DNA of 64,000 bases from Dioscorea cayenensis subsp. rotundata (taxonomy: Eukaryota; Streptophyta; Magnoliopsida; Dioscoreales; Dioscoreaceae): contig NC_052487.1 in assembly GCF_009730915.1 (NCBI RefSeq), forward strand, positions 18,096,529-18,160,528, written 5' to 3'. Below are positions 35,153 to 48,000 of this stretch, piece by piece; position 1 is the first letter of the stretch; each line of letters starts with the position of its first letter. Both the position numbers and the translations under genes were made by a program. The notes under the pieces are model-generated. The model was not told where the DNA came from. It did not search any database and saw nothing but the letters and a program-made list of their open reading frames with translations.

Positions 35153-35360
35153 GTGGATCTCTGGAAGCTTCTTGTTGAAGGGCTGTGGCAAGGATCAGAT
35201 GTGGATCTCCGGAAGGCACATGTTGAAGCACAACGGCGGGGATCAGTTATGGATGTTCGTAGGTCCATGCTGAAGCGAGGAACATCTGTGTTGAAGTGCA
35301 ATGGGGTTAGATGTGCGGATCACCGAAAGGTACTTGTTGAAGCGCGTCGGGCAGGATAAA
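35153..35360 (+). repeat. Degenerate 48-bp tandem repeat
   Basis: Units begin at about 35153, 35201 and 35249 (exactly 48 bp apart) with a fourth, irregular unit near 35313. The shared pattern is GTGGATCTCCGGAAGG, then TGTTGAAG, then GGGATCAG. It lies in the right part of the non-autonomous Harbinger element. Confidence 0.7.
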
Positions 35361-35917
35361 GATGAGATTACCCCCTTATGCCACTGAATGATCATGTACA
35401 GGATTCCAATAAGGAGGGGATTTGGTTTTACAGCCAATTTGGCCGTAAAACCAAATTCTTTATCCGTATGTTTTGAAAGAATTTGAAATTACATTGGGAA
35501 AATGCAATTCATTGAAACAAACACAGGATTTTAGTTTTCAGTGTATTTGGAGTTACATGTAACTCCAAATATTGAGAAACAAACACCACCTAAGTGAATG
35601 AGATAAGTGAGAGTGAGGATTTGAGAGTTGGTATTTCTCCTAGTAAAAGAGAAGAGTGAGAGTATAATAATAAAAATGTTATTGAGAGTTGGTATTTCTC
35701 CTAGTAAAAGAGAGAGTGGTGGTTTTCTCTTTATTATTAGAGAGAGTTTGTAACTCTTAAAATTTTTTACTTAATAAATTCTTTTATATTTGTCTATGGT
35801 TTTTACCCTAATTATTTAGGGGTTTTCTACGTAATATCTTTGTGCCATTTATTTTTCAGTGTTATTTTCATTTATTTTGTTGTGGTACTGTTCTGTAAGG
35901 TCTTACATTTCACAACA

Positions 35918-36712
35918 TTTTCTTCTTCTCTATATGATTCATAACAAATAAGGGGATATTTATAACTATTCAAGAGAGAAATTGACGATTATGATTAATT
36001 AAATCTAACTGTCCAAAATACTTTGATAGAAAGAATAGTAATAGTGTTGTTGTTACCATAGAACATTGGCGGCCGCGGCCACTACAATAATGTGATTGCA
36101 ACAATGGTGTCATGTGCTATAGTAGCCATCCACTATTTCTATAATATTCATAATATATAGAAGATTATTATTTAGTTTGTTGATATTTTATAAATTGGTT
36201 TTTGTAGCATCAAATTTTTTTTTTTCAAAAATCTCTATAAATTAGGATATAATATATTTTTAAAAAAATAATTTTAAAAAAATATTTGTTAAAATTTATT
36301 GTAACTCCCTCATTTCTTATTTGATATTTTATGAAAAAATTTATAACTGCATGCATATCTATAATTTTTTTTTTTTCAAAATAAGGTGAGCTCAACAATA
36401 GCGATATGTCATTATTTTAACTCATCAATAAAACCTCCAATATTAGATAATGAACATATTCAAAGAATATTACCCATCCATAAATATGATACATTTGAAG
36501 GTCGTCAAAGAAAAACAAAACCTCAAATAAAATGACAAAAAAGGACTAAACAACAAATAATAACTCTTTTTTGTTCTTGCGATGCTGATCTATACCGTAT
36601 TACAATTATCTAATGAATCTAACCTCAATTATGACCAGATTCACCGAAATCACCAAACTATACATAGATACACTTCTTATCGAACCATCCGAAGAGGATC
36701 CGATAACCCGCA
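35918..36712. other. Intergenic region and presumed promoter of the dioxygenase gene
   Basis: AT-rich DNA after the copia element. A short GC island with a NotI-type GCGGCCGC lies near 36071. I see no clear promoter motif before the ATG at 36713. Confidence 0.4.
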
Positions 36713-39476
36713 ATGACTCCGGATCCGTTTATTGAGACCCGAATCCAACACCAGCGGACCATCGGCGGGGTGCTTTTCCCGGCGGTCCTCTCGCCGAGGC
36801 CCGGCAGTGAGCTAGACCTGGTCCGGTTCACGGAGGCCGTGAAGGCAAGGAAACCCCAGTTGGAATCGCTGCTTGGATCGAGCGGTGCGGTTCTCTTCCG
36901 TGGGTTCCCGGTGTTGGGGGCGCTGGAGTTCAACCGGGCCGTTGAGGCTTTTGGGTATGAGGAGCTGCCCTACGTTGGCGGAGCTGCGCCGCGGACCAAC
37001 GTTGTTGGCCGGGTTTTCACTGCCAATGAATCGCCGCCGGATCAGAAAATTCCATTCCATCATGAGATGGCGCAGGTTCAATTTATTTCCCCCAAAAAAA
37101 ATTTTCTTAATCAGTGTTTGTAATATTGAATGGTTTGTTTTTATCTTTTAAATTAGTTACAAAGGTTCTTTCTTTTTATATTTTTAATGATTTTGTTAAT
37201 GGAAAAATACAAGCTTTTGTGAATTTACGATTATTCTAGTAAATATTTGGAATTTTTTATGGTGCAGTTTGATTTTGGAGGTGGGAATTTAAGGTTGTTC
37301 AATTTATGATTTGTTGATTCCTTTGCACTTTTTGTGCTTATATTTTGTCATGAAATTAGATAAATAAGTTTGTTGTGGGAGAAAAAATCCTTGATTTGTT
37401 TGGGTGGAATTGCCAGGTTCCTGAGTTTCCATCCAAATTGTTTTTCTTCTGTGAGGAGGAGCCTAAATGCGGTGGGGAGACCCCAATTGTGCTCAGTCAT
37501 TATGTTTATGAAAGGATGAAAGACAAGTTTCCTGAATTTGTAGATAGGCTGGAAAAGCATGGATTGATTTATGTAAGAATATTGGGGGAGGGAGATGATC
37601 CTTCTTCACCCATTGGTCGTGGATGGCAATCGACATTCTTAACCAAAGACAAGAGTGTTGCTGAGGAAAGGTTTGTTTGTTGCATTTACTTTTTAAAGTT
37701 TGCTTTCTCCTTCATTTGGTTTATGCTGAATGATTTGTAGTTTAGTAATATTCTCAAAGGTCAGCCTGGACTAGTTTTTTTGGAGTTTGGTTGTTGTTGG
37801 TCTGCTGTTTGTTTGATGATTAATTGTGCAATTATATCGTTGAATGTTGTCCATGTAAGTTGAATAAGTACAAGATGGAAGGCCATCAAATTCTTTTCCA
37901 GGCTTTTGGTAAGGAGTCAGGACTATTTCGCGTTCTTTAGATAATGAGATGCCAAGAATTGGTGTCAGATTCTATGTAGTAAGGAGGGCCGTGTTATCTG
38001 TGACCAAGTTGATCATGAGAAAAGATGTCACCTTTTTGCAAGTGTGGTTGTTTCATGAGAACCTAGAAGTGCTGGAGTTCACGAAGCTCATATCTACCAA
38101 AAATTTCTTGAGAAGGTGGATCAACTGATAAGTGCTTATGAACCCAAGTATGTCATTATCATTGTATGTAGGGATGGACATTATGAATTTGCTATCTTTA
38201 GATGTTTATTTGAAGTTTACTAGTGTATAGAGTTCAAAAAACATGTCTGTGGGACACTACAAGAATATGCATTTCGATAGTGAGTTGCAAGTTTATGATA
38301 AAAGTTGACCTGTGAATGTAGTTGATAAACAATGCACTGTCAGTGTAACAAAAATGTAATTTACATTGATTAGCTATGGTTCTAGTGTATCTAATGAAAT
38401 TGTATTGTTTGAGCACATGTTTTTGTTTCCATCATTTCTAGTTTCTGTGGATGTAGTTGTGTTGAAACATTGCACGTGTTTTTTTAAGGCCCATTTTGTA
38501 GAGATTCTAACTCAACTTGCTCATGTGGTTTTATAAAAACTATTGTTTTATTATGAGTTTTGTATGTTTCCAGCATTTTGAATTTCATGACTGTTGGTGT
38601 TTTCAAAGTTTGAAATTGATAAATTTTCAAGCTAATTGCTTCAGATCTAATTTTGGAAGGCTTGATTCAAGTTTCACTTTATTGCTTTAACATTTCATGG
38701 TGCAACTGGTTTGACTTGTTCACTAACCAAGTTCTTGTAGTTTTATGATTATCGACATGCTTGCAATTAGGAAAAATATATATTTGAACCCCCTTGCTGC
38801 CTAAATTTTTAATTTCTATAGCTGCTTATTTTAGGAGACAATGTTGGCTCAGTTGACCAGTTGAATTTATTTTCAATTAAGACCTTATGATGATATAGTG
38901 TTGTACTTTCCAATTGCATTTATAGTTATATATGATTTATTTAATTCTTTAATTTCTTATTCATACCATTTTGGCAAGTTCATCTCTATTTAGGAATAAC
39001 TTTTGCTCTCTGTTCCTTATAGGCGATAACTAAGTTCAGTTTCAACACCACACCATGTATGCAGCATATTCTCCTTAAGATTTGCATCCTGATCATTTGA
39101 TTTTTTTTGTATCAGGGCTGCCAAACTGGGTATGAAATTGGAATGGATGGAGGATTGTGTAAAAACAGTAATGGGTCCCATACCAGCAATTAAATTTGAT
39201 CAGACAAGGGGGCGGAAAATATGGTTCAATAGCATGGTTGCTGCTTATACTGGATGGGAGGATGCTCGAAATGATCCTCATAAGGCAGTTACTTTTGGAG
39301 ATGGTGCACCCTTGCCCTCTGATATCATAGAAGAATGCTTGAAGATTCTGGAAGAGGAGTGTGTTGCGATACCTTGGAAGCAGGGTGACATTCTTCTATT
39401 GGACAACTGGGCTGTCCTACACTCACGCCGATCATTTGAACCTCCTCGACGGATCCTTGCTTCACTTTGTAAATAG
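36713..39476 (+). CDS. Clavaminate synthase-like TauD/TfdA-family Fe(II)/2-oxoglutarate dioxygenase
   Basis: Resembles the plant protein known from Arabidopsis At3g21360. The family uses Fe(II) and 2-oxoglutarate for oxidative reactions; the plant substrate is not established. Three exons join cleanly: 36713-37075, 37417-37670 and 39116-39476, giving 325 aa, the usual length. Landmarks are SSGAVLFRGFPV in exon 1, the proximal iron-binding H-x-E (FHHEMAQ, H116 and E118), FFFCEEEPKCGGETPIV, RGWQSTF, and the C-terminal DNWAVLHSRR with the distal histidine at about H308 and the RRILASL arginines for 2-oxoglutarate. The end ASLCK is usual for the family. It is in frame with intact catalytic residues, so probably functional. 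Intron 2 is long (1.4 kb). Confidence 0.93.
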
Positions 39477-40383
39477 CAGAGTGCACATTTTAATTGCTCA
39501 CCTACTATTTCCATAATATGTATATGGATATGTTTGTTTTAGATTTTCCTGAAATATGAAAAAAAAAATTACAATTAAATGGTGAGGTCAATCTTTGGTT
39601 GGCAGTTGTCGACTACCATGGTTGATACTGGTACTTTTAAGTACAGTAACTCACTTGGTCTACATTCATTTGCTTTTATATCTGTTTTCTTATTTTCCAT
39701 TCTGCTGATGTTTGATTTAGAAAAGGAATGCCGAGTACGAGGAATCTGAGAGTTTGGTATTATCTTTGTTGTGATGCTTGTGGCTTTCTTTGTTTTTGAA
39801 AGATGGGGGCATTTAGCAATCTCTTGCTTCCTTCATTGCTGATCCAACTTGAAATGTACTGATCTATTTGAAGAAGATTCATAAGGGAGAAAAGGAGAAA
39901 GAAATAGATGGCATGTGGACTAAGCGCTGAGCATAATGGTGCTTGTTGATTTCTGCTGTTGGATGAGACTAGCGTCGATAAGATGCTCAATGGAGGCTTG
40001 TGATGACTGGTTTGTCGAAATGTGATATTCATTTATCCGTCTTTCTGCGTTGACTATTTATTAGTTGATGGTGGGATTTCATGATGTAATGGGCTTATCT
40101 CTTGCTAGGTCCTGAATTTTGATGGATATCTGCATGCTACTTTTGTGCCATTGACTCAGCATTGAAAGGAATTCTTTTTTTTTTAAGTAGCATTTTCTTT
40201 TTGTTTTCATTTGTGTCTTGTTGTTCTATTGACTACATATGTTGATACTCCTCATTGACTTTCCATCAGTCTTGGCAGAGGTATCTCTTTGCTTGATACT
40301 AACTCTTGTAGTGTAACCGTTGAGCCTAAGTTTATATATGATATTTACTAACTTTGGATGTTTAATTGTTTAAGTACTGTCAG
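39477..40383. other. 3' region of the dioxygenase gene
   Basis: Presumed 3' UTR and spacer. I see no supported ORF. An A run at about 39560-39568 and T-rich stretches are present. Confidence 0.4.
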
Positions 40384-41514
40384 ATAAATTCGAAAATCTC
40401 ATGGTGGATTGGATGGAGAATCATCAAGATAAAGGTGGAAAAGGTGAAGCTTTTGGAATTAATTCATTGCCATCCTGTTCCATAGCCTTGTCCCAGGTAA
40501 TCTTCTTTAGTAAACAGTGAATGTCTTCCATGATCCTCATACTTATTTCTCATGTTGCATGTGTCTATCTTTTCATATATAATATCTTTCTGAAGATCAT
40601 TTGATTTCCTTGAAGAAAAGGTCATGCCTTGAGTTAACAATTTGACGAAAAACTACTGTTATATATATTTATGCTTGGGGCTGTGTCAAAGGTAGCACTG
40701 ATTATTGCTTGATTATGGATATATATGGATGTCATTCATGTGATTTAACCCATGAATTGCTGCTGCACTTGTAGGAATGGTGAAGTCTGACTCTTTGGCA
40801 TATACAAGTAGGGCCTTTTTCTCTGAAGTTTATCTTCAGGGCCAGGTCTATGATTCAATTGTAATGACTTTGAAAACTTTATGGTGCCTATTGTGTGTTT
40901 CAAGTTGATGCTACTCCACTAGCACAAAGGGTCTTCTACCTTAATGATTCAATCCTAAATTTTAGGTTGGAGGCAGCTGGTGAAGGGTGACGATGACTTG
41001 GATTCCAATACATGGTATGTCTTATTCTTGGACCCCACTGTTGGCACCAATGAATTTTGAATACTGCATCAGAATTATAGTATGGTAAGCCATCATAATA
41101 ATGTGAGATAAATGGATGCTTTTTGGCAACCTGCTACAAAGTAAATTTAAATTCTTGCAAGCCTTATCCTCTTATTATGTCTATGATTTTGATTTCAAGA
41201 AATGTAATAAGCCGACAATTGTCATTCTCTTGTTTCTGTATGATCTTTAGTTCCTATGTACTTTCAACCGAGTAATCAATTGATGTTAGAATCTAAGCAA
41301 CCTCCTGGAGAAACTTGGTTTGGAAAGGTAAAGCCCACTGTAATGTTTGTGGAATTAGTCTTCTTTATCTTGATAGGCTGATGTGAAACCATGGATGGGA
41401 CTAAATTTGCAGACACTACCTATGAAATTGTCTCTTGCTTATGCAATGCAGAAATTACTGCAAAGACTCCGGAAAAAAAAAATTCTATTATTGCAGCTAA
41501 AGTTTGATTTTCAT
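40384..41514 (+). pseudogene. Splice-bounded open segments of an unidentified gene or relic
   Basis: Four exon-like segments have AG before and GT after (the last runs to a stop). 40384-40496 reads KFENLMVDWMENHQDKGG then GINSLPSCSIALSQ. 40966-41014 can end MTWIPIH. 41251-41327 reads VPMYFQPSNQLMLE then SKQPPGETWFGK. 41413 onward reads TTYEIVSCLCNAEITAK then a stop. Segments two and three join in frame across their junction, but segment two carries an upstream stop and the phase into segment four does not fit the nearest acceptor. Either this is a decayed gene, a real gene whose exons I have not placed, or UTR exons of the dioxygenase. I do not recognise the protein. Confidence 0.35.
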
Positions 41515-42086
41515 GTGAACATCTTCTGTTTCCAATGTATGAAAAATGAAGGAAAGTATATCATATGATCCATATATAATGATAGAATATTTGTTTCCAA
41601 GTTCTGAAAAATGTTATTGTCTGATGAACAGGTCTACCATGGTTTCTTCAAGTATAGAAGTTCTTAATTTCCTTCCTGAAGCCAGCTGTGAAGGCATCTT
41701 TCGGAAGTGTAAAACCTAACACTTGACTGGTTTAATGGACATTCAAGTAAGGTATGAGGTTGGTCATCTATCCATTTTTGGCGTCTTAAGGATAAGGGAA
41801 AACACACTGCTTGTTGCATCATGGTTCACTATTTGATTGAATTAATTAATTAACTTCAAGATTTCCTAATGACAATCATGCATGCATCATTAGGATCAGA
41901 AAGACGAAGAATGTGTTCAATTATATGCTGTTTCACTAATGCGTCATTCACTCGTGGCTCGACAATAGTTTATGTTATATTTATATGCTTTCAAAAGATT
42001 TAAGATATGTGACCAATGAAATTAGAGATTCATGGAAGATGATTCAAGACTCTCATAAGCAAAATCAGGATCTAAGAAACAAGTTC

Positions 42087-42112
42087 ATATATATATATAT
42101 ATATATATATAT
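42087..42112. repeat. AT microsatellite
   Basis: About 13 AT units. Confidence 0.85.
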
Positions 42113-43099
42113 CTTGCTTTTATGCCAGTAGATAATCCATTTTCTTGCATGTTTAGTATGACAAGAAAAGCTGCAGACATTTTAATGAATCTTTAACTAG
42201 AGATTATCTATCTCTACATGATTTTTAAAGTGATTTAAGTTTAGCGCATTGTAAGCATTGATTAGCTATCATAAGTATTTAGATAAGGTTTTATATTAAT
42301 TATACTTGTTGGGATGACGCATCACAACAGCAAAAAACAATGGAAGAAAGAAAAAGAAAAGCATGATGTAAATGAACGTGGAATGGGTCCATTTCAAAGT
42401 ATGAAAGTCTCGAACACTCAGTTAGGCAGATGACTAATCTTGTCCATAGTGCAAGCTACTTCAATAAGTTAATGTTGTTCTCTTTGACATCATTTATAGT
42501 ACTATATAATTTGATGTAATAGTACTATATCAGCTTTAATATGTGCTTCTTTTTCTCTTTTCCTCAATATTACATGCAAACATGAACAAGAAAAAAAGAA
42601 AAGCATGGTCATCTTATTTGCTTCATTTGATACAAATACAAGAAATACAGTTTTGTTGTTCTCTATTGTCTTTTTGGCTTAATTTTAATAACACACAGCA
42701 CTATGACAAAGATAACAAACATGTGAATTCATTGAACATGAGCTGTTTCCTTTATCTTGTGAAACGTGGGTGTTGGTACAAAGGGAAAAGATGGTCATCC
42801 ACTCAATGACAAAGAAGCTCTCTCACCAAAAGCATGAATGAATAGCAAGCAATGAGTGAGTGAATGAATGGAATGAATGAAAGAAGCTTGTTGATAATTG
42901 ATGCAGTAGTTTGGTGGCTTTGTACTGGTTGGTCATATATATATATATATATGAAGAATTGATGCTTGTTTGTATGTCTTTCGGCTTTCGGTAATGGAAC
43001 TGTGTTGTTATCCTAGCTTAAATAAAAAAGGCCAGTGTGCCACCATTGCAGCAGAAGCCGAGTGATAAGATATTTGATTTCTATGCATCACTTTCAATG

Positions 43100-43100
<1 letters not shown>

Positions 43101-43140
<40 letters not shown>
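43101..43140. repeat. AAT trinucleotide microsatellite
   Basis: About 13 units of ATA/AAT without interruption. Confidence 0.9.
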
Positions 43141-43142
<2 letters not shown>

Positions 43143-44733
43143 GGACATTAGGGTTGTTTTTTAAATTATTATTTTTATATTGTTTTTGATTTGCTTTATA
43201 AGGTGAAGTAAAAGTAAGAAGTGGGCACATTTATGACAAGTTGTTGATTAAAATGGATAGTGAGACGGAAGCAATGAGAATAGGAGCATGTTGATCACGT
43301 TGTTGTATTTGTTAGTGCTGTGTTATCTTTGTTAGTTCAAGTTTCAGTTATTTTGTTTTTTATTTTAGCATTTTATGTTTGAGATTGCAAGAGCCTTGCA
43401 TGGATTAGTAAATATAACATCAAATTAAAAAAAAAAAAAGATATTAGCCACTGTGGCAAAAGCTGAGCGGTTAGAATATAAAAAATCTATACTAATAGTG
43501 AGAATAATATTTTATCATGAATAAATACCAGTGCCATTTTTTATAATTTGTAAATATATAAATTAGTAATATATTTTTTCTTATCATGTTGAAATGTTCA
43601 ATATGAAGGTTATCTCATTCAAAAAAATTTCTTGGTTATTCTAAAAATAACTTGTAAAATATTAATATGATAAAATATAACAAATTTGATAGGTTAAACC
43701 ATCCCCTATGGTCCTGAATTATACCTTGATTTGAGATAAAATAGTAAATATTTATCATCATAAATTAAATGACCACTATATTAAATATGCTAAAAGTTTA
43801 AAATCCTAAAAATAATAAATAAAAAATACAAATTACATGCATCATTTTACTCATTTTAAATATATAAAAAATTGAATTTTTTTAAAAAAGCGACAAGTGC
43901 CGATACTCAAAATAGACTTGTCCGGAGTTAATGTTTCACGAGCTCTCATCTTGGATTATCAGGATTCACACGAAATCCAAACTTTTAAAGAGATTTTTTT
44001 AAGCTGCCGTTTTCCTCTCGTAAACCTCTCGTAAAGAACATGAGATAATGCTATTAACAACTAGAACGGGGTGGTTTTAACATAAAAAATTAATAATAAT
44101 AATAACAATAAATAAATAATAAATAATAATAATAATAATAATAAGTAAGGAATATTCGGACAGCACGCGGTGGGCAGTGTGGAAGCGGCAAGTTTTCTCT
44201 GCCATCACACCAATCAACAACAAACAAATAGAGACCCATCCATCTATCCATCTTTATCTTTTGGATTTTTTTGTTTTTGTTTTTATTTTTTATTTTTTTA
44301 TTTTTTTTTTGTACCACCTTTCTCATTTCTCACTTCTCACTATTGTCCTTGTTTTCCAGATAACATCAGCCAAAGATACACATATGTATATATGCTTGCA
44401 CTCCCTCCTCTGCTTTGATATGTGTGGTGTCACATAGGGATATTAAATATTATTATTTTTTTTAAATTAATCATTTATAATACTGTGAATAAAAGAAAAT
44501 TGTACCAAAATATAAACTTATGAAAAAAAACATTCATGAGCTTGCGTCAGTCTTATAAAAATGTTTATGACAAAATTATAGTTTTTAATTTTTTATTATG
44601 TTTTTTTTTTAAATTGGGAAGCATGCAATTTTTATTTAATAAAGTGAGCAGGCCGGTTATATCAATCATTGTATGACGGAGTTGATTCGTGAATCTCTCA
44701 CTTGGCATGAACGAAAATTACTATTTTTTTTAG

Positions 44734-45036
44734 GTATAATATCTAAATTGGTATTTTTACTTTTTTCTCTCTTATCTTTTGGTCCCTCTACTCAGAAATG
44801 CGCTTCATTAATCATTCTACTCTTGAAAATGGTTCTACTTAGTTTCTTCTATTTTAAAATGAACAAATTAGTGGCAGTATTTTCAAGAATAGAAGGAGTA
44901 GATGGGAAGAGATTAAAAGTAAAAGGATTACGTTGGGTCATTTTCAAGAGTAGAGAGATTAATATGACATAATTCTGAGTAGAAGAATCAAAAAGAAAGA
45001 GAGAGAAAAGTAAAAGAATTAATTCGAGTATTATAC
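44734..45036. mobile_element. MITE, family A copy 3
   Basis: About 303 bp. Left end GTATAATATCTAAATTGG, right end TTCGAGTATTATAC, with the same internal order as the copies at 2830 and 28535 ('ggtccctctactcagaaatgcgc' region and its partners). More diverged than copy 1, with most 'gagaggga' motifs worn to A-rich forms. Confidence 0.8.
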
Positions 45037-48000
45037 TTTTTTTTTCTATTACGAAGGTGGTAAAGTATGATTTTCAAAATCTTTGAAGTATTTAAAATTC
45101 AATTTCATAGAATTTACAAGTGATTTGAATACAATCAATTCAGACAAAATATATCCACATTAAAGAAAATTGTGTTTTGTTATGGTTTTTCAAAAATATT
45201 TTTTCATAATCAATCTTATATTTTACTTAACATGTATATTGAATAAATTTTCCGAATAACATAGATGCCAAGTTGGCATATACATCATTTTTTTTTTCAT
45301 AAACTTCAAATTTCAACAGTATAGACCTCTAACCTTAAAATTATACAATATTATAAAACCCCAAAAATCTTAAATCAAAATACTATAAAATCATATATCC
45401 AAAATTCTAAACTCCTAAGCACTAATACTAAAAACTAAATATATCATATACCCTAAATTATACCCAAAACGTATTAAAAAAAAACAACTGATTATAGGTA
45501 CAAATATAACAGTAAGAACAAGTAGCGCAGATACATAAAATGACAGAGATATTTAAATAATCACAAGAAAAAGAATAGGAGATAGTGAAGCATGATAAGG
45601 CTTTCAAAAAATAACCTTAAAAAAAAGATCATCCTTTCACAACTGGTCTATCAATCTAAAGTGTATAAAATCTTTAATTAGGTCTTCTGGTAAAGAAGAG
45701 CTCTCTCAAGCATTAGGGAAGGTGTATAAGAAGTTAAGACTGTTATAGATAGTTATTGCAACACCCTTTATTTTAAGTCTCTTGTAGAGTTATGGGTTGT
45801 AGATGATAAAAAAAAATGATTAATTTTAATTACAATAAAAACAAGTGAGTGAGCAGTGGCATTTAATGAAATATATTGTTACTCCTCTCAAGTTATATAT
45901 ATTCCAAAAAACAACCCAAATTAGGAGTTCTCAGGTATCTTGGCTTCAGGTACCAACATATCCTAAATTGTTAATATATGTTAAACAAAGAAGAAAAGAT
46001 CATGCAATGTTTTGTTTTTTTTTATTTGTAAGCAATATCTTCAACTTCAACTATGTCTGTGGGTGGCATAACAATAACAAATAAATTACATACCAAACAT
46101 GCTCTAATAAATTGCAGTACAAAACACAAATATAGGAAAGTGTATAGTTACAGAGCATGAAGAACTAATTATTAAGAATATACTGGTAATGAAGTGGTTG
46201 GGTTGTGTTGTGCCTTTGTTCAGGTGAGTACAATCATGGCACCAACTCTTGTGAACTTGTTATAGAGCTCTGAGACAAAACCAGTCAAGCAAGAACCACT
46301 GGTCTCACTCACCCAGTCTCATCATGCAGAAATCTGTGACATTTTGCTGGAGAACACAACTCCATGTCCTTCTTTGATTTAACAGCCAATAAATAAATAA
46401 ATAAATAATCATAATTAGGTTTTATGTTTATTTATTAATTTATCTTTGTTATATTTCTACTCAAAATTAGTTGACTTCTCTCATCTCTGTGATTTATAAT
46501 GTTTTTTTTTTCTTCTTGGAATATATGAACAAGTCATGTATTCACCTACACTAGTGAGAAGCCGAACTCAGGACTTGTTCTAAATACAAGGGACTAGATG
46601 TCACTAGGCTATGAGTGATTTAGCTTTAATTTATAATGTGATTGAAGTTATTCAGAAACAAAAATTGAATTAAGAAAAAATTTAAGAGAGAAGAGTGCTT
46701 TAATTTATAAAGGGGACAATATGGCACTAGCTTATGAGTGCTTTAATTCATACAGGGGACTAGATGTCAATAGACTATGAGTTTTTTTTTATTCAATAAT
46801 TTGTTTTCTTGTAATGACAATTTCAATAGTAACAAAGGTTGGGTTGAGAAAAAACATTAAGAGAGAAGAGTGATAAAGTAAAGGAATGCTTCAAAAAAAA
46901 TTGATAGAAGAGAAAAATTAAAAAAAAAAATGGACATTTTAAATATTTTTAGTTTAATGCTATAAAATTAATATACTAATAATTTGAATTTTCCTCAATA
47001 ACTAACTTGATTTACCAAATAACCAAAAAAAAATTTACATTTTCAACTAAAAATTGGAGTTCTCACTCCCGGTCAGCCAAACACCTCTATAATAAAAACA
47101 TTAAAATTTCAATTAAAAATTTTTAAACATGAAATATTTCTGTGTGGCAGTCGGGAGATGGACCTAATTATATGCTTCTTACTTGGATATTTATAATTTC
47201 GGAGATTACAAAAGCTACATTGGAGAAGTCGACATTGGCGATAATAAGAAGTTAGATCTTTGTGGGCAATCTGGAGCTAGAGGACAGTATGGCTAGCTTG
47301 TATAGTGGCCCCTAATGCCACCCCACCAGGAGGAACTTCGTCCCATTAATAAAGCTTTTTCGGAGTTCTTTTGTGCCTGTTGTTCAATCTTGTAATTGGT
47401 GTTTTGATCACACCCTTTAATGGGCATTGTTAGCGCACTTGTTACTTTTTTGAGTATTCGTGATCTCATCTTTGTCTTTTACTTGTTATACTCTTAGCTG
47501 CAAGTCTATCAAAGTAGTCTGTTTGTCTTTTCATCATCTTAGTTTGAGTCTTCCCTTTATCATGTCTGTGTTTTTAATTTTCAATAAACTGTGGTTTATC
47601 CCCTTTTTTTTTTTCATTAGCTTTGTTTAAAATTCTAGAGAGAAGAAACCATTAGTAGTCCAATAATAACTCACCACAAAATGTGAAATGGGATGAGGAC
47701 TCAAAACCTTACTCTAACGGTATTGTTATTGAGTATTTTTTCTGCATTGTGCATTAGAGCCCCAGTATAATTCATCAGTATTGTATGTGTGGGTCTCTCG
47801 TGGAAAAAACAATATTTTCTCCTTTCCAAGATTATATACTAAGAGGGAATTCATCTTTAAAGACAGTTAAAATATTATAACTGGTGCATCCTCGCAATTA
47901 TTTATTTCTTTAATTGCAGTTGTTGTTTTTGTCAAACAAATAAAATAAAATAAAAATCCAAGGGAGTTTTATGTACGCAAGAAGAAGTCAAACAAATTGG

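Larger units (their letters stand above)
33596..35590. mobile_element. Non-autonomous PIF/Harbinger element inside the copia 3' LTR
   Basis: The ends are GGTAGCGTTTGGTT on the left and the complement of GGTGGTGTTTGTTT on the right, with TAA on both sides (33593-33595, 35591-35593). Comparison with the 5' LTR shows the empty site with a single TAA. It is about 1.14 kb without its own hAT insertion. It has no transposase; near the right end lies a degenerate 48-bp repeat (35153-35360). Its TIR closely matches the larger Harbinger element at 19317-28290, so that element's family may have mobilised it. Confidence 0.88.
28885..35917 (+). mobile_element. Ty1/copia LTR retrotransposon (TNT1-94 type), dead, with a nested insertion in its 3' LTR
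   Basis: The 5' LTR spans 28885-29392 and the 3' LTR 33414-35917, the latter interrupted by 33596-35590 plus one TAA. The 3' LTR starts TGTTAGT and both LTRs end CACAACA; the 5' LTR start has decayed to TATTAG. A primer-binding site TAGTATCAGAGC (29395-29406) matches the usual TGGTATCAGAGC complementary to initiator tRNA-Met, with one change. A purine-rich tract (CAAGCAGGAGAA) precedes the 3' LTR. Flanking 5-mers TCTTC and TTTTC differ by one base. The LTRs differ at many sites and small indels, so the insertion is old. Domain order gag, protease, integrase, RT, RNase H identifies Ty1/copia. Confidence 0.93.
41515..44733. other. AT-rich intergenic DNA with microsatellites
   Basis: No gene seen. 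It includes an AT run (42087-42112), a second AT run (about 42937-42952), an AAT trinucleotide run (43101-43140) and ATT/AAT-rich stretches near 44090-44140. At 44270-44310 there is a T-rich tract. Confidence 0.4.
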
